A DNA stretch of 64,000 nucleotides from assembly GCF_026242195.1 (NCBI RefSeq), contig NZ_RKLV01000005.1:124001-188000 (forward strand), given 5' to 3'. The position numbers were made by a program, and so were the translations under genes. This document shows positions 53,301 to 62,900 of the stretch, piece by piece. This DNA comes from Halorutilus salinus (lineage in GTDB: Archaea; Halobacteriota; Halobacteria; Halobacteriales; Halorutilaceae). Position 1 is the first letter of the stretch; the number at the start of each line of letters is the position of its first letter. The notes under the pieces are model-generated. The model was given only the letters and a program-made list of their open reading frames with translations, made no database searches and had not been told where the DNA came from.

Positions 53301-54296
53301 GACTCCCGACGCCGCGAGACCGCAGTTACGCGCCCTTGCGTAACGGAGACGGAAGCCGCCCTCACGCGACGGATGTGAAAAGATGGGTCGCCCTGCCGTC
53401 AGGTCGTTTAGGAACTTCTTGTTGGGCTTTACCTCGACCTCCCCATCATCCTCCTCGTCGCCGTCCGAGGTATCGTGTATCAGTTCGTCTATCCAGTCCC
53501 AGCCGTCCATGTCGAGCGCGTCGACGTACTTCTTTATCTTGGGTGCTTTGAGAGCGATACCCTCGGCTGTGACGAGACACATACCTCCGCGTCCGCGGTT
53601 GGTGTCGATACGTTCGAGGTCGCGGTACCCCGAAACCTCGCGCTCCGTCGTGGGTTCGCCGTCGAGACAGATAGGACAGTTCTCGATGACGAGACGTGTC
53701 TCCTTGTCCTTCGGCGTGTACTGCAGTCCCGTCTCGTTGGCGTATAGGTTTATCTCCTCGACGTACCGTTCGACCTCGTCGTCGCGCGGACTGTACGCGT
53801 CGACGCCGAGCGACGAACCGACGTAGTCGGCGATCAGGACGCTGAGCGCCTGCGCCGTGCCGCCCGCGCTACGTATCGGTCCCGCGTACTCGACCTTGAG
53901 GTACTCGCTCCCGTCGTCGTTCGTGAGTAGGTCGACGCCGTCGATACCCTCGATAGGCGCGGCGACGACGCCCTCGGTCAAGAGTGCGACCGCCGTCCGT
54001 ATCGCCGCCTCCGCCTTGTCGTCGCGCGACTCAGGCGGGAACCCGCCGTCGGCGAACTCCTCGGCGAGACGGAGCGCCACGTCCTCGCGGCTATCCTCCG
54101 TCTCTTCGAGCGCGCGTATACGTTCGGCGACGCCTTCGACGCCTATCAGGTTCTCGACACGGTCGGCGAGATCCTTCGCTACGGGGATCTCGACCTCAGG
54201 CGTCGGGTCCGCGCCGCGTTCGCGAGCCCTCTCGGCGAGTTCAATAACGTCGTCGAGACGCGTTTCGAGGCTCTCGAAGTAGTCTTCGTCGGTCAC
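50364..54296 (-). CDS. polC: DNA polymerase D large subunit DP2 with a mini-intein
   Basis: 1310 residues; without the 191-residue intein the mature chain is 1119, normal for DP2. It is the catalytic subunit of the archaeal replicative polymerase D. A central zinc region has CPSCGNETYEAVCDCG and CPSCG/CPRCG knuckles. The catalytic motif NCDGDEDC is split by the intein directly after Asn. A second zinc site near the C-terminus is FRCLDCNSKFRRPPLSGDCDCGG. The gene starts inside the stop region of the upstream peroxiredoxin gene (4-base overlap). Confidence 0.95.
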   Translation of the reverse strand: MTDEDYFESLETRLDDVIELAERARERGADPTPEVEIPVAKDLADRVENLIGVEGVAERIRALEETEDSREDVALRLAEEFADGGFPPESRDDKAEAAIRTAVALLTEGVVAAPIEGIDGVDLLTNDDGSEYLKVEYAGPIRSAGGTAQALSVLIADYVGSSLGVDAYSPRDDEVERYVEEINLYANETGLQYTPKDKETRLVIENCPICLDGEPTTEREVSGYRDLERIDTNRGRGGMCLVTAEGIALKAPKIKKYVDALDMDGWDWIDELIHDTSDGDEEDDGEVEVKPNKKFLNDLTAGRPIFSHPSREGGFRLRYARARNCGLAASGVSPATMVLFDDFLAAGTQIKTERPGKAQGVAPVDGIEGPTVVLSNGEVRRIDDAEEARRVRNGVERILDVGEIAVPYGEFLENNHPLVPGSYTYDWWVQEVGETEADVSELREAFGLRELGARQAFRLARKYEAPLHPRFTYLWHDIGRDGYATLTEALEQRTDDELVFDGSAAPVLGSLLVPHVQDDEVRVEGDHAYVLGECLDADSVEFADNDSALLAAREAAGVEIRERAPTRIGARMGRPEKSEKREMNPAVHCLFPIGDAGGSQRDIDEAASHAETMRDTVGEIEVSAGGRRCPSCGNETYEAVCDCGERTEAVPRCPSCGIEVDEGVEECPRCGGGTTTVRRFDVRIDERYRDALDNVGERPSYDILKCVKGLMSERETPEPLEKGVLRAKHDVSTFKDGTVRYDMTDLPLTAFRPDEVGISVDRLREMGYEHDADGEPLTDGEQVVELKPQDVVLSRDSAEHLKRVADFVDDLLTEYYGVEPYHELDGTDDIVGELVMGLAPHTSAGVLGRVVGFTDASVGYAHPFFHAAKRRNCFAPDTKMPFIDEEGSLRHKTVESFVEKRLENTDEDGIRRDDFGTVVAGAEEVEVPSLDEDGEMKLKPVEAVSRHPAPEHLVKITTRDGRDIVVTPDHEMQIPDGSGGVTAERASEICRGDELMTPRHLDTVPDGGVSTVLSNGFERETDSDVEVDMVNSVEYVQSDTDYVYCLTVADTGSLVVNDLASKQCDGDEDCVTLMSDALVNFSREYLPDQRGGQMDAPLVMTSRIDPTEIDDEAHNVDKVSRYPLSFYEAAREYAHPKEVDVDIADDDLGTDAAFDGFGTTVETTRIDAGPENSAYKILPSMDEKTTAQLEIGRKTRAVDESDVAERVVESHFLPDLIGNLRAFTQQEFRCLDCNSKFRRPPLSGDCDCGGEVTLTVHKGSVKKYLDVALETGEKYGVSDYTMQRLEQLRRQIDSLFEDDKSTQSGIADFM
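51108..51680 (-). other. PolC mini-intein ending in glutamine
   Basis: Residues 873-1063 of the precursor, 191 residues, from Cys (CFAPDTKMPF) to Gln (LASKQ) followed by Cys1064. VTPDHEMQIP is block B. No LAGLIDADG endonuclease is present. The last residue is Gln, not Asn, and the residue before it is Lys, not His. Inteins at this DP2 site in Pyrococcus also end in Gln and still splice. Confidence 0.92.
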
Positions 54297-54739
54297 GTCT
54301 CCCCTATGGCTTCGAGGCTCTCGTCGACGTGTTTCTCCGCGCTCAACAGCCCCTTGGTGACACCGATGACCTCGCCGTCCTCGACGACGAAGGTCGCGCG
54401 TTTCGCCTTCTGCGAGAGACCCAGAAAGCCGGAGAGTCCGTAACGTTCGGAGAGTTCGCCGCTCCTGTCGCTCGTAAGCGGGTAGTCGAGGTCGTTTTCG
54501 TCGGCGAACCCGTGCAGACGGTCGAGGTCGTCGTTGGTCGAGACGCCGAGTACGGTGGCGTCGTGTCCGTCGAACGCGTCGAGCGAGTCACGGAACGAAC
54601 ACGCCTCCTTCGTACATACCTTGCTCCCCGCCTTGGGGAAGAAGAACAGAACCACGGGACCGTCGGCGTCGGAGAGCGTGAAACTGCCCTGCGTCGTTTC
54701 GACGGTGAAGTCAGGTGCTTCGTCGCCTTTGCTGAGCAT
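54293..54739 (-). CDS. bcp: Bcp/PrxQ-type peroxiredoxin
   Basis: 148 residues. FFFPKAGSKVCTKEACSFRD gives the PxxxSxxC peroxidatic site with the resolving Cys five residues later (CTKEAC), the atypical 2-Cys PrxQ pattern. It reduces hydroperoxides using a thioredoxin-like donor. It overlaps polC by 4 bases, so the two are cotranscribed. Confidence 0.88.
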   Translation of the reverse strand: MLSKGDEAPDFTVETTQGSFTLSDADGPVVLFFFPKAGSKVCTKEACSFRDSLDAFDGHDATVLGVSTNDDLDRLHGFADENDLDYPLTSDRSGELSERYGLSGFLGLSQKAKRATFVVEDGEVIGVTKGLLSAEKHVDESLEAIGET

Positions 54740-54778
54740 ACACGCCGTTGTTGCTCCACGTATATCTTCTTTCCGCCG

Positions 54779-56230
54779 TTACTCGCATGAACCCCGCGCC
54801 ATCCTCTCGGTTTGTATACCGTCGTCGTAACTCACGTACAGGAGGGTGACGTTTTCGAGTTCGTCTTCCCTACCCTCCGTTCTCCCGCAGAGATAACGCA
54901 AGAGGGGTCGTTCGAGGTAGACATCCCCCGAAGACCTGACGGAGTCGAGGTACTTTCGCCATCTGGCGTTCGGATAGCTGTCAGGACGCCTATCGCGCTC
55001 GAACGGCGCAAGATGTAACGGGTCGAACTTTTCGCCTGAGGGGGTCACGCCACGTGCGACGTACCATCTGTCCGTCGTCGGAGGGTACGGCGCGAACAGG
55101 CTCCATTTCGTTCCTGCGTACTCCTCGACGGCTTCGGCTTCGTCAGGGGTATCGACGTACCCCATCGCCGAGGCGTTCGTCATGAGAACGACGACGAGAC
55201 AGACCGCGGCGAACGCCGAGACGGCGCGACGACCCCATCCCGACTGTAACGGAAGACCTGTCCGCCGTACGTCGGGTAGCACACCGTCCGTCCGACGCAG
55301 TAATGTAGCCCCTGTTCCGTGTACGGACGGAAGACGGCGGCGTGCGACCTCCCAGACGACGGACGGCGTGAGAACCGCGAGCCCCGCGACCGCGACGAGA
55401 GGGAAGACGGCGAGGTTCATCGTGACCAGAAGACCCGCTTGGGCACCGACGAACAGGGTGAGGACGAATGCGCGCCGTCGCCCCGTTAGGAGTATCAGGA
55501 GGGGTGAGGCGACGAGAAGAGCCACCCAGAGATGGTTGAGCAAGACGAGGAGTTCGGCGAAACGCGTCAGACTCGAACCGAGCCACGTGGTGTACGCCGA
55601 GAGTTCGAAGACCTGTAGCACGGCGTCCCCCGACATCCATGCGTCGCTTCTCAGCTTGAAGACGGCGTTCGTCGCGTAGACGACCACCACCTGTACGAGA
55701 ACACCGACGGTGGCGACGGAGGCAACGCGTCCATACGCACCGTCGCCCTTCTCGCCGCGTCCGACGGCGTCGACCGACCACCGAGCGCCGAGAGGGAGTA
55801 GAGCGCCCCAGAACACGAGACGCGTCAGGAGCGTGTCGCCGCCGTTCATGACGAGAGGGTTCCGCGCGTTTAGGGAGAAGACGAGCACGAGAACCACGAC
55901 GGAGACGAAACGCGTCCTGTATCCGACGATGAGGGCGACGGCGAAGACGGCGGTAAGGACGAAAAGGAAGACGACGTAGAGCCACGAGTCCGAAACCGCG
56001 TACACAGAAAACGCCGAGAGAGTCGTATGCTCCTGAACCGCGGCAAGCGGTACAGCGCCGTTACGCGTGTAGAAAGCCGTCAGATCGCGTGTACGCGCCA
56101 CGAGGTTGACGAGTACGGCGACACCGAGACAGATCCGGAACGCCGCGAGCGATCGCGTGTCGACGCCGAACCTTCGGCGTAAGCCGGCACCGACCTTCTC
56201 ACGTACATCGGCGAAGGAGGGCGCTCCCAT
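54779..56230 (-). CDS. HTTM domain (gamma-carboxylase-like) membrane protein
   Basis: 483 residues with about eight hydrophobic helices. RSLAAFRICLGVAVLVNLVARTRDLTAFYT and the following pattern match the HTTM family, named for its likeness to vitamin-K-dependent gamma-carboxylase. The C-terminal 130 residues are soluble (LFAPYPPTTDRWYVARGVTPSG). The bacterial and archaeal members have no proven reaction. It lies 39 bases upstream of bcp on the same strand. Confidence 0.8.
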   Translation of the reverse strand: MGAPSFADVREKVGAGLRRRFGVDTRSLAAFRICLGVAVLVNLVARTRDLTAFYTRNGAVPLAAVQEHTTLSAFSVYAVSDSWLYVVFLFVLTAVFAVALIVGYRTRFVSVVVLVLVFSLNARNPLVMNGGDTLLTRLVFWGALLPLGARWSVDAVGRGEKGDGAYGRVASVATVGVLVQVVVVYATNAVFKLRSDAWMSGDAVLQVFELSAYTTWLGSSLTRFAELLVLLNHLWVALLVASPLLILLTGRRRAFVLTLFVGAQAGLLVTMNLAVFPLVAVAGLAVLTPSVVWEVARRRLPSVHGTGATLLRRTDGVLPDVRRTGLPLQSGWGRRAVSAFAAVCLVVVLMTNASAMGYVDTPDEAEAVEEYAGTKWSLFAPYPPTTDRWYVARGVTPSGEKFDPLHLAPFERDRRPDSYPNARWRKYLDSVRSSGDVYLERPLLRYLCGRTEGREDELENVTLLYVSYDDGIQTERMARGSCE

Positions 56231-56281
56231 CGTCCGTACTGTTCATCCGCGGAGAATAAACCTAACGAGAGAAGGGGTACG

Positions 56282-57922
56282 TTATTCGTTACGCGCTACG
56301 AGAGCCGCGGCGACGAGCGCCACGAGAGCCGCAACCGCTGTGAACCCGGGCATACCCTGTCCGCCGTCGTCGCCGTCGCCTTCGTCGGTGCCTTCGTCAC
56401 CCGTACCCTCGTCTGAGACGTTGCCTTCCATGTCACCGTCTCCTTCGTCGGTTCCGTCATCCATCCCCTCGTCGCCGTCGTCCATAGCCTCGGTGACCTC
56501 GGCGTTGGCGTTCACGACTACGTTACCTGCGGTTTCCTCCGACACCGTGTCGCCGGGCGCGTAGTCGGCGGTGCTCAGGTTGGAGATGACGTGCGCCGTG
56601 TGAGCGCCGGGGAAGCCGCCCGCGTCATCGACGGTGACCGTCAGATCGTTCGAGTCGGCGAGTTCGGAGACACCCGCGATTACGAGGCTTCCGTTGTCCT
56701 CGTACGTCACGACGAGCCAGCTACCCTGTCCGAGACCGGCATCGTTGACGGATACGTCGACACCGCCGTCCTCACCCAGCGTCTGATCCTCGAACGTCAC
56801 GGAGGGTTCGGCATCCTCTGCTCCCTCGACAGTAACCTGTCCCGCGTCCGTAACCGCTCCGCCGTCGGCTGTGTACGGACCGTCCTCGCTACCCTCGCTG
56901 TCGGCGAAGTCGTACCCCTCGTTTCCGTTCGTGTCCCTGTGCGGCATAGCGATAAGCTCCTGATCCTCGTCTATCCCATCGGGCAGGTCGACGGTCACGT
57001 CCTCGTGATCGCCTGCATCGAGGTAGTCGGAGACACCCACGACGCTACCGAGCGCGTCGCCGTCGGTCACGAGCGTCGAGTCATGCATGACGACGAAGCC
57101 GCCTTCGGGGACGGAGACGGAGTCAACCGTAACCGAGCCCCCTTCCGTACTCTGGTTGCCGAACGAGACGGTCGCAGTCTCCTCGTCGTCGGCTTCCGTC
57201 TGTCTGTCGACCGTCGGAACGATACCGAAGGCTTCGTCACCCGGCGAGCCTACGGGCTGGACGTATCCGACCGCGAAGGCGGTGTATACGGAACCCGCCT
57301 CGGCGCTCAGGTCGAGCGTGTCGACGACATCGCCCTGGTTGTCGTCCTGTGCGGCGCGAACCTGAAGGCTGTAGTTACCCTCCGGAACCGTGACGTAGCC
57401 CGAACCGCCGAAGCCGACATCCTCGAACAGCGCGTCGCCGCCCGCGGTTACGTCTACGTTAGGCGCATCTGGCGACGCGTGAACGACACGGACACGAGCC
57501 TCACCCTCCGGAGGCTGGCTGTTGTCGTCTTCGAGAACCTCAACGGTGAACGGCTCGTCACCCCTGTCGCTAACCTCTCCGAGGGCGACCGCTGTGTACG
57601 AACCCGAGCCAAGCTCTACCTCGTCCGCGAAGACGGAGGTGTCAGGCTCCCCCGCGGCTGTAACCTCGATCTCGTGACTTCCTGTCGAAAGTTCGAGGTA
57701 CTCACTAACCCCTGAGAACGAGACGTTCTCCAAGACAGCGTCACCATCAACGTACACGTCCACGTTCGGGGCATCGGGTGAGGCGTGCACGACCCTAAGC
57801 TCAGCCGTTTCGTTCATATCCTCTCCACCGGTATGCGACGAAGCGGCTACTGCGCCTGCTGAGAGAACCAACAGGACGGACAGAACGGCCGCTCCGAACA
57901 GTACTTTTCTTCTGTTAAACAT
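56282..57922 (-). CDS. Secreted surface glycoprotein: two DUF4397, two DUF7282-like domains, PGF-CTERM
   Basis: 546 residues. A signal peptide (about 8-27) is followed by two DUF4397 domains, each opening with RVVHASPDAPNVDV (about 43 and 143). Two related domains follow, with VSFGNQSTEGGSVTVDSVSV and VTFEDQTLGEDGGVDVSVND, which look like the DUF7282 type. An acidic Gly/Asp/Glu linker and the C-terminal sorting signal MPGFTAVAALVALVAAALVA end the chain. The PGF-CTERM tail should be cut by an archaeosortase and replaced by lipid. Likely a cell-surface adhesin or scaffold. Confidence 0.85.
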   Translation of the reverse strand: MFNRRKVLFGAAVLSVLLVLSAGAVAASSHTGGEDMNETAELRVVHASPDAPNVDVYVDGDAVLENVSFSGVSEYLELSTGSHEIEVTAAGEPDTSVFADEVELGSGSYTAVALGEVSDRGDEPFTVEVLEDDNSQPPEGEARVRVVHASPDAPNVDVTAGGDALFEDVGFGGSGYVTVPEGNYSLQVRAAQDDNQGDVVDTLDLSAEAGSVYTAFAVGYVQPVGSPGDEAFGIVPTVDRQTEADDEETATVSFGNQSTEGGSVTVDSVSVPEGGFVVMHDSTLVTDGDALGSVVGVSDYLDAGDHEDVTVDLPDGIDEDQELIAMPHRDTNGNEGYDFADSEGSEDGPYTADGGAVTDAGQVTVEGAEDAEPSVTFEDQTLGEDGGVDVSVNDAGLGQGSWLVVTYEDNGSLVIAGVSELADSNDLTVTVDDAGGFPGAHTAHVISNLSTADYAPGDTVSEETAGNVVVNANAEVTEAMDDGDEGMDDGTDEGDGDMEGNVSDEGTGDEGTDEGDGDDGGQGMPGFTAVAALVALVAAALVARNE

Positions 57923-58069
57923 CGCTCATACTTTGTAAAGCATATTTCATATATCTTCTGATTAAGCATATACAAACAGTCTCAGAGATATCTGCCACGT
58001 AATCATATACCGTACTCACCAAGTTCTCTTCCGTAAGTAACAAGCCATACCGTCACGAACGATGATACA

Positions 58070-58142
58070 GGGAAAGTGGGGTAGCTTGGCATCCTCGCGC
58101 GTTTGGGACGCGTGGACCGCGGTTCAAATCCGCGCTTTCCCA
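58070..58142 (+). tRNA. tRNA-Pro (anticodon TGG)
   Basis: The acceptor stem GGGAAAG pairs with CTTTCCC; the discriminator is A. The anticodon stem GCGCG/CGCGT closes loop TTTGGGA, giving TGG. The T arm CGCGG-TTCAAAT-CCGCG is intact. No encoded CCA and no intron. The DNA to its right changes in composition and gene content, as expected if its 3' end is an integration site. Confidence 0.93.
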
Positions 58143-58436
58143 TCCTCGCTTCACGCGTTTTCGTTTGATAAGACGGCGTGACGACACTTATAAACCCGAA
58201 CCATCTGTGCCGTTGGATTTGAACCGCGCTCCGGACGCGCGTCCGCGGCGTCGGGTGTTTCCGCAATGTTTGAAGATTAGCGAGACATATATAATTTCCT
58301 CTCGTGACTGTACTGGGTTAGAAAGTTTGCCAGAAGCACGACCTCAGCAAGAACTACAGATAACGTCCTATTGCCCCCGCGCGTAGTGAGTTATATAGTG
58401 TGGGTACCACGACAGACGACAGATATGAGTATAGCC
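58143..58436. other. Non-coding junction after tRNA-Pro(TGG)
   Basis: 294 bases without a supported gene. It holds a TATA-like TTATAAA near 58189, a minus-strand 14-bp copy of the tRNA T arm (58215-58228), a 14-bp perfect palindrome CGGACGCGCGTCCG at about 58232-58245, and A+T-rich boxes near 58285 and 58390. Short open frames here have no support. Confidence 0.5.
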
Positions 58437-59192
58437 CTACTCAGCCACAATATCCGCCACACGTGAGCGGGATAGACCTACAGCCTCAGCAATCTCTTTC
58501 TGGCTCATCTTGTCGTACCCGTAGATGTCCCGAATCAACCCGTTCCTAACGTCGGTCTCGACCTGCTCCCTCAGGTCAGACCTATGCTCAGCCTCCTCAT
58601 ACGCCTCCTCATCGCCGTCCAGACGCCGTTCCTTCACCTCGGACAAGCCATCGTATACCTCCTTCAGACGCTCACTCTCAAGGTCAGACCAGCCTATACT
58701 CTCTTTCTTCCTGAACAGCGGATGCTGACCATATGGGTTATAATCACACTCGTGTACCAGAGCCTTTCCGCGACGCTTCACCAGTACCCAAACGTCGAAG
58801 AGACTCTTTAGGTCGGTATCGATGACACCTGACGCGGGTGCCGTGAAAACGATGTACTTCTCCAGTATACGCCCCTGAGAGATAACGTCCCTGATAGCTT
58901 TGTTAGTGTTGCTGCTTGCCCTGTACTTGGATAGCTCCGCCTCGGCTTCGTCAAGGATGATAGACGAACCCTTCGGTAGCTCCGAGTACGCCGCCCTGAA
59001 CCTATCGGCGGAAAGTGTCGCCTTCTCAGGTACAAGCCCTTCATCGGTCCGGTCGAAACGCTCGGCGAGCTTCAACGCCAGCGTGCTCTTACCTGCTCCT
59101 CGCTCGTTGGCGTCGTCGGTGATTAGGATGCTCAGCGAGCGGTCCTGTCTCACCCGCTTCTCGTAGAGTTGCTGTAACCAGCTATCACTCAT
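58437..59192 (-). CDS. P-loop ATPase with C-terminal helix-turn-helix
   Basis: 251 residues. Walker A is NERGAGKST (29-37), Walker B SSIILDEAE (76-84). IVFTAPASGVIDTDLKSLFDVW resembles ATPases of archaeal viruses and plasmids. The last 25 residues (SQKEIAEAVGLSRSRVADIV) form a helix-turn-helix. I infer a DNA-acting motor or partition/packaging ATPase of the integrated element. Its ATG overlaps the stop of the upstream gene by 4 bases. Confidence 0.65.
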   Translation of the reverse strand: MSDSWLQQLYEKRVRQDRSLSILITDDANERGAGKSTLALKLAERFDRTDEGLVPEKATLSADRFRAAYSELPKGSSIILDEAEAELSKYRASSNTNKAIRDVISQGRILEKYIVFTAPASGVIDTDLKSLFDVWVLVKRRGKALVHECDYNPYGQHPLFRKKESIGWSDLESERLKEVYDGLSEVKERRLDGDEEAYEEAEHRSDLREQVETDVRNGLIRDIYGYDKMSQKEIAEAVGLSRSRVADIVAE

Positions 59193-59707
59193 AGCTCCAT
59201 GCCTTCCGGCAGGTCCTCGTCAATATCAGGCAGGCTGTTCAATTCGGCTAAAAAGAAGTTAGCTTCTCTGTACGCATAATGTGAAATCTCCCATGGGATA
59301 GGGATAGTAATATTTTCTGTATCTCCATTCCCCATGGGGGTCCGGACTGTTATCTCTACCACTACGTAATCCGCATAGTCAAGGAAGTTTTCAAGACCTT
59401 CTACCTTCACTTTCGCCGGCTTAACGTCGATTATCTTGTCCGAACTGCCTCCGTAATACCTCTTAGCCTTCGGGAGAGTCTCAAATTCCCCTATTTCGGC
59501 ATACTTCCAGATTCCGAGCATCGTATCCCTACCGTCTTGTCTGACGAACATCTCAATGTCCGAAACTAAGTCCCGGACGGCTGAACAGTACTCTTGAAGG
59601 TCTTCCTTACTTGCCCCGTCGTTGGCGGGTTTTGTATACTTCTTGACTTCTCTGACGTTCCTTCGTGACTCAAGTAGCTGCTTATACGTGTCCTCTGTCA
59701 CTGACAT
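59189..59707 (-). CDS. Unknown protein coupled to the P-loop ATPase
   Basis: 172 residues from the ATG at 59707; the frame is open to 59818, but the inner ATG has a TATA-like box at leaderless distance and the extension is Cys/Trp-rich and unlike the rest. It is mixed alpha/beta with no membrane segment; EISHYAYREANFFLAELN is near the end. The gene is visibly richer in A+T than chromosomal neighbours. It overlaps the ATPase start by 4 bases, so the two likely work together. Confidence 0.6.
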   Translation of the reverse strand: MSVTEDTYKQLLESRRNVREVKKYTKPANDGASKEDLQEYCSAVRDLVSDIEMFVRQDGRDTMLGIWKYAEIGEFETLPKAKRYYGGSSDKIIDVKPAKVKVEGLENFLDYADYVVVEITVRTPMGNGDTENITIPIPWEISHYAYREANFFLAELNSLPDIDEDLPEGMEL

Positions 59708-59730
59708 ATTAGACCTTACGTGGTACTCTC

Positions 59731-59742
59731 TTAATAACTTTT
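59731..59742 (-). promoter_or_regulatory. TATA-like box for the ATPase operon
   Basis: AAAAGTTATTAA on the minus strand, 24-35 bases before the ATG at 59707. Confidence 0.45.
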
Positions 59743-59793
59743 GCCAACTCCAGAATGAGCAAAACGCAAGACATAGTCGGGTTACGCGAGATA

Positions 59794-59889
59794 CTATTTC
59801 TCTATGAAATAGTTCCAATTATATAACTGTATAGTTACTTCAATAGCTACAATTTGCAGTCTTAAATTGCACCTCCTTCTTGCAAATTG
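59794..59889. promoter_or_regulatory. Cluster of inverted repeats between the ATPase operon and the restriction gene
   Basis: CTATTTC-5 bases-GAAATAG (59794-59812), TAACT-GTAT-AGTTA (about 59824-59837), and CAATTTGCA (59850-59858) facing TGCAAATTG (59881-59889) with a further AAATTGCA (59864-59871) between them. The three related octamers spaced 14-17 bases apart resemble operator or iteron sites. Confidence 0.45.
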
Positions 59890-59982
59890 TCCCTCAGAAA
59901 CTGTTCCGTGCCTAAGCTCAGTCTGTAGGTGAACTGGTCCCCGGAGGTTCAGGGGCAAAGGAGGTGTTCCAACGCGGAGGCT

Positions 59983-62900
59983 CTACCAGACCTCAAGGAA
60001 CTCGTCGATGACCTCCACATCCTCCTCATCCAACTCGTAAACCTCGCTCAGGATGATGTCGTCAAGCTCTTCCTGTAGCTCCTCAGCTTCGCTCTCAAGT
60101 CTCTCTATCTCTTCCTCGTCGTCGCGGTACTCGTCCATCAGTTCGAGCACGTCGTCCTCCGTCGGAACCTCGGTGTTCAGTATCTCCGACCTGCCAAGGC
60201 GTCTATCCTGAGCCTTGAGCAGGTCGTAGACGAAGTCACGGACGCTCTCGCTCCCGAAGTCGATGGTGTGCCCGCGTTTCATTACGACTTGGTAGACTTC
60301 CTCTGTGTCCACCTCCATCTTGTCGTTCTTGCGCATGGGGTCTTGGCGGTAGTCGTCGTCATCGAGGTCGATGGAGTCCGCGAGGTCAAGGACAGTGCTG
60401 GCGCGGTCGTAATCGGCGAGGTAGTTGAGGATGTCGGAGGTCCTGTACTGCAAGTCGGTGCGTTCCTGTCGTTTTGTCTGTATCGAGTCGGCTATCTGTG
60501 TAATCTCTTCCTCAGAGTCCCCCTCAGAGGGGAGAACAATGGGGTGAGGTTCCAAGTAGCGTTTGTTGTATGAATAGTATTTCCCGCCAAAGATAGGGGA
60601 TATATGCTTATGATAGAACTCCAGAACTTGTGAGTTGAGCAGGGCTACGTAGTAAAGGTGGTCTTCGGAAGTAGGAGCATACTCATCTGTTAGCTGAATC
60701 CCGTATCCTCCTGCGTTCCCGCCGCCGATGAAGTAGTATTCCCCATCGGTATCGGCTACGAACCTATTGTAACTGCTCATGATGTTGGTCATTATCTTAT
60801 CCGGCTCCATCTTCGACAGATTTTGGCTACGTCCAAATGCCCACCACTGCTCTTCATCTTCCCACTTACCCCCTTCTCTCGCTTTCAACTCCTCTTCGTG
60901 ACGCTTGAAGAACTCCCAGGTCTTCGGGTACTGTCGTTCGAGCTTTCTCTGTGAAAGAAGCTCTACGTCGCCGGATTCTATTTCATACGGGAACAGTAGC
61001 CAGAGACCTTCCCAGTCAGCTCCCCAGTGGTCTATTTCGTTCCCCTTGAGTAGACGACGGAGTATTTGTTTTTCAACTGGCTCTGGTTCGTCACCGCCTT
61101 CCCTGACAAAGTATGCTATCCCATCCTCTTCCTTGACAATCTCACCGACAAATACCTTGTTCCATCCGGTGATTAGACCTTGGAAAACAGAGTCCGTTAT
61201 CTCTCCAAGACGGAACCTACTGGATTCTGCGAGTTTATGATGCACCTCCCGCTCATCAGGTGGCATCGGTTTCCAACTTTTCAGGTATTCGTCCTGATTG
61301 TCCTCTCGTAGTCTTTGCTGAGGGTATTTGAATAGGTCATACTCTTCCGCTTCCTCCGAACCACTCCACTCATCGAGGTGGTAAATCTCTTCGAGAACGC
61401 CCTCCATCTCTTCCGCGAACCGCGCGCACTTCACATCCTCATCGACCTCCTTAGTCATGTCCACGCTGAGGATACACGGGTACGGCGTTGCGGCGTCAAA
61501 CACCTCCGTGTCCTTGAAGTCGATGAGATGGGTAATCGGCTCTTCACCGAGCCTGTTGCGTATCTCCTCAGCGTAGTCATTGGTGAACAGACGGTTGGGG
61601 CATATGTACGCCAACTTTCCGTCCTCGCTGAGCCAGTCCAGACCCCGCTCTATGAACGGCACGTAGATGTCGAAGTTCTTGATTGCAGTCGCGTAACGCG
61701 CTGAGTACGTCTCTTTCACGTCGTCGCTGAGGTTCTGTATACGGACGTACGGCGGGTTCGCCACTACCAAGTCGAACTCCTCATCGTCCTTGAGGCGGTC
61801 CACGGCGTCCCTGTCATCGATGAAAGACTGTGCGCGCCCGTTGTAGTCCGCGAACTGCTGTAACGATGACTGTCCCTGCTCAGGACTCTCCTCTTGCTCC
61901 TCCAGCGTGGACGGGGAGAGGGTATCCGCGACGTGTATCTCAAATCCGTCCATCGTGTAGTCGGGGTTCTTCTCCGTCACCTTGTCGTAGAGGTCGATGG
62001 TACGGAACAGGAGGTTTATCTGAGTGATGTGCGCCGCGAACGGGTTGATGTCGATGCCGTAGACGTTCTCTTCCACACGTTCGAGAACCGTGCGCGCGTC
62101 GTCCGCGCTTAGTCCATGCACGCTTCTTTCATCGAACTTCTTCAAGAAGTGGTTGATGAGCCGTTCCGTGACCTCTGTCAGGAACGTGCCGCTCCCGCAC
62201 GCAGGGTCAAGGACCTTCCTGCGTCCGATGCTCTCGGTCGCCCGGTAGCCCGTCGAGTCAAGCATGTACTGCACCACTTCGAGCGGCGTGTAGTACTCTC
62301 CGAGTTCCTTGCGCTCCTCCTTCGGCAGGTAGTCCTCGTAGACGTGTCCGAGTATATCGCGGTTGACGTACTCGAAGTCGAACCTGTTGAGGCGTTTCAG
62401 TATGGTGGCGAGTGCGTAGTTTAGCTCCTCGTCAAGCTCCTGTTGCTTCCGACGCTCCTCGTCCGAGAACTGCCCGCGCTTGTCCTTGCTCACCCACCAC
62501 CAGTCGAAGATACCGAGTTCGTAGAGGTCCGGATAGTGGTCGTCTATCTCATCGTAGGTATCAAGAAGTCCTTCAAGATAGACGCCGTCGCCGTCCATCT
62601 CAATGGCGTTAGCCATACCACGCGACGAGAGACGCGTCCGCCCGACAATCTCCTTGTCCTCGGCGATACGCGCGAACAGCGTCCTGTTCAGGACGATGTA
62701 CGCCGTCTCTCGGCAGAAGGTCTCCTTTGCGTCGTCGCTCTTCCCCGTGTACTCACGCCATTCCTGCCAGTCGGGGAAGGTCGTCTCTAAGAAGTCCTTC
62801 GGGTAGGAGCCTTCGTCCCGCGACTTGTAGTCCTCAAAGAAACGTATCATAACGTCGGTGAGTTCGTCGAGCGAGTCCTTGATAGCCTCAAGGAATATCT

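Noticed and set aside
58201-58260. Possible second tRNA on the minus strand (GGTTCAAATCC motif)
   Set aside because: The bases after the T-loop do not pair with those before it and no acceptor or anticodon stem can be built, so only a 14-bp similarity to the neighbouring tRNA remains.
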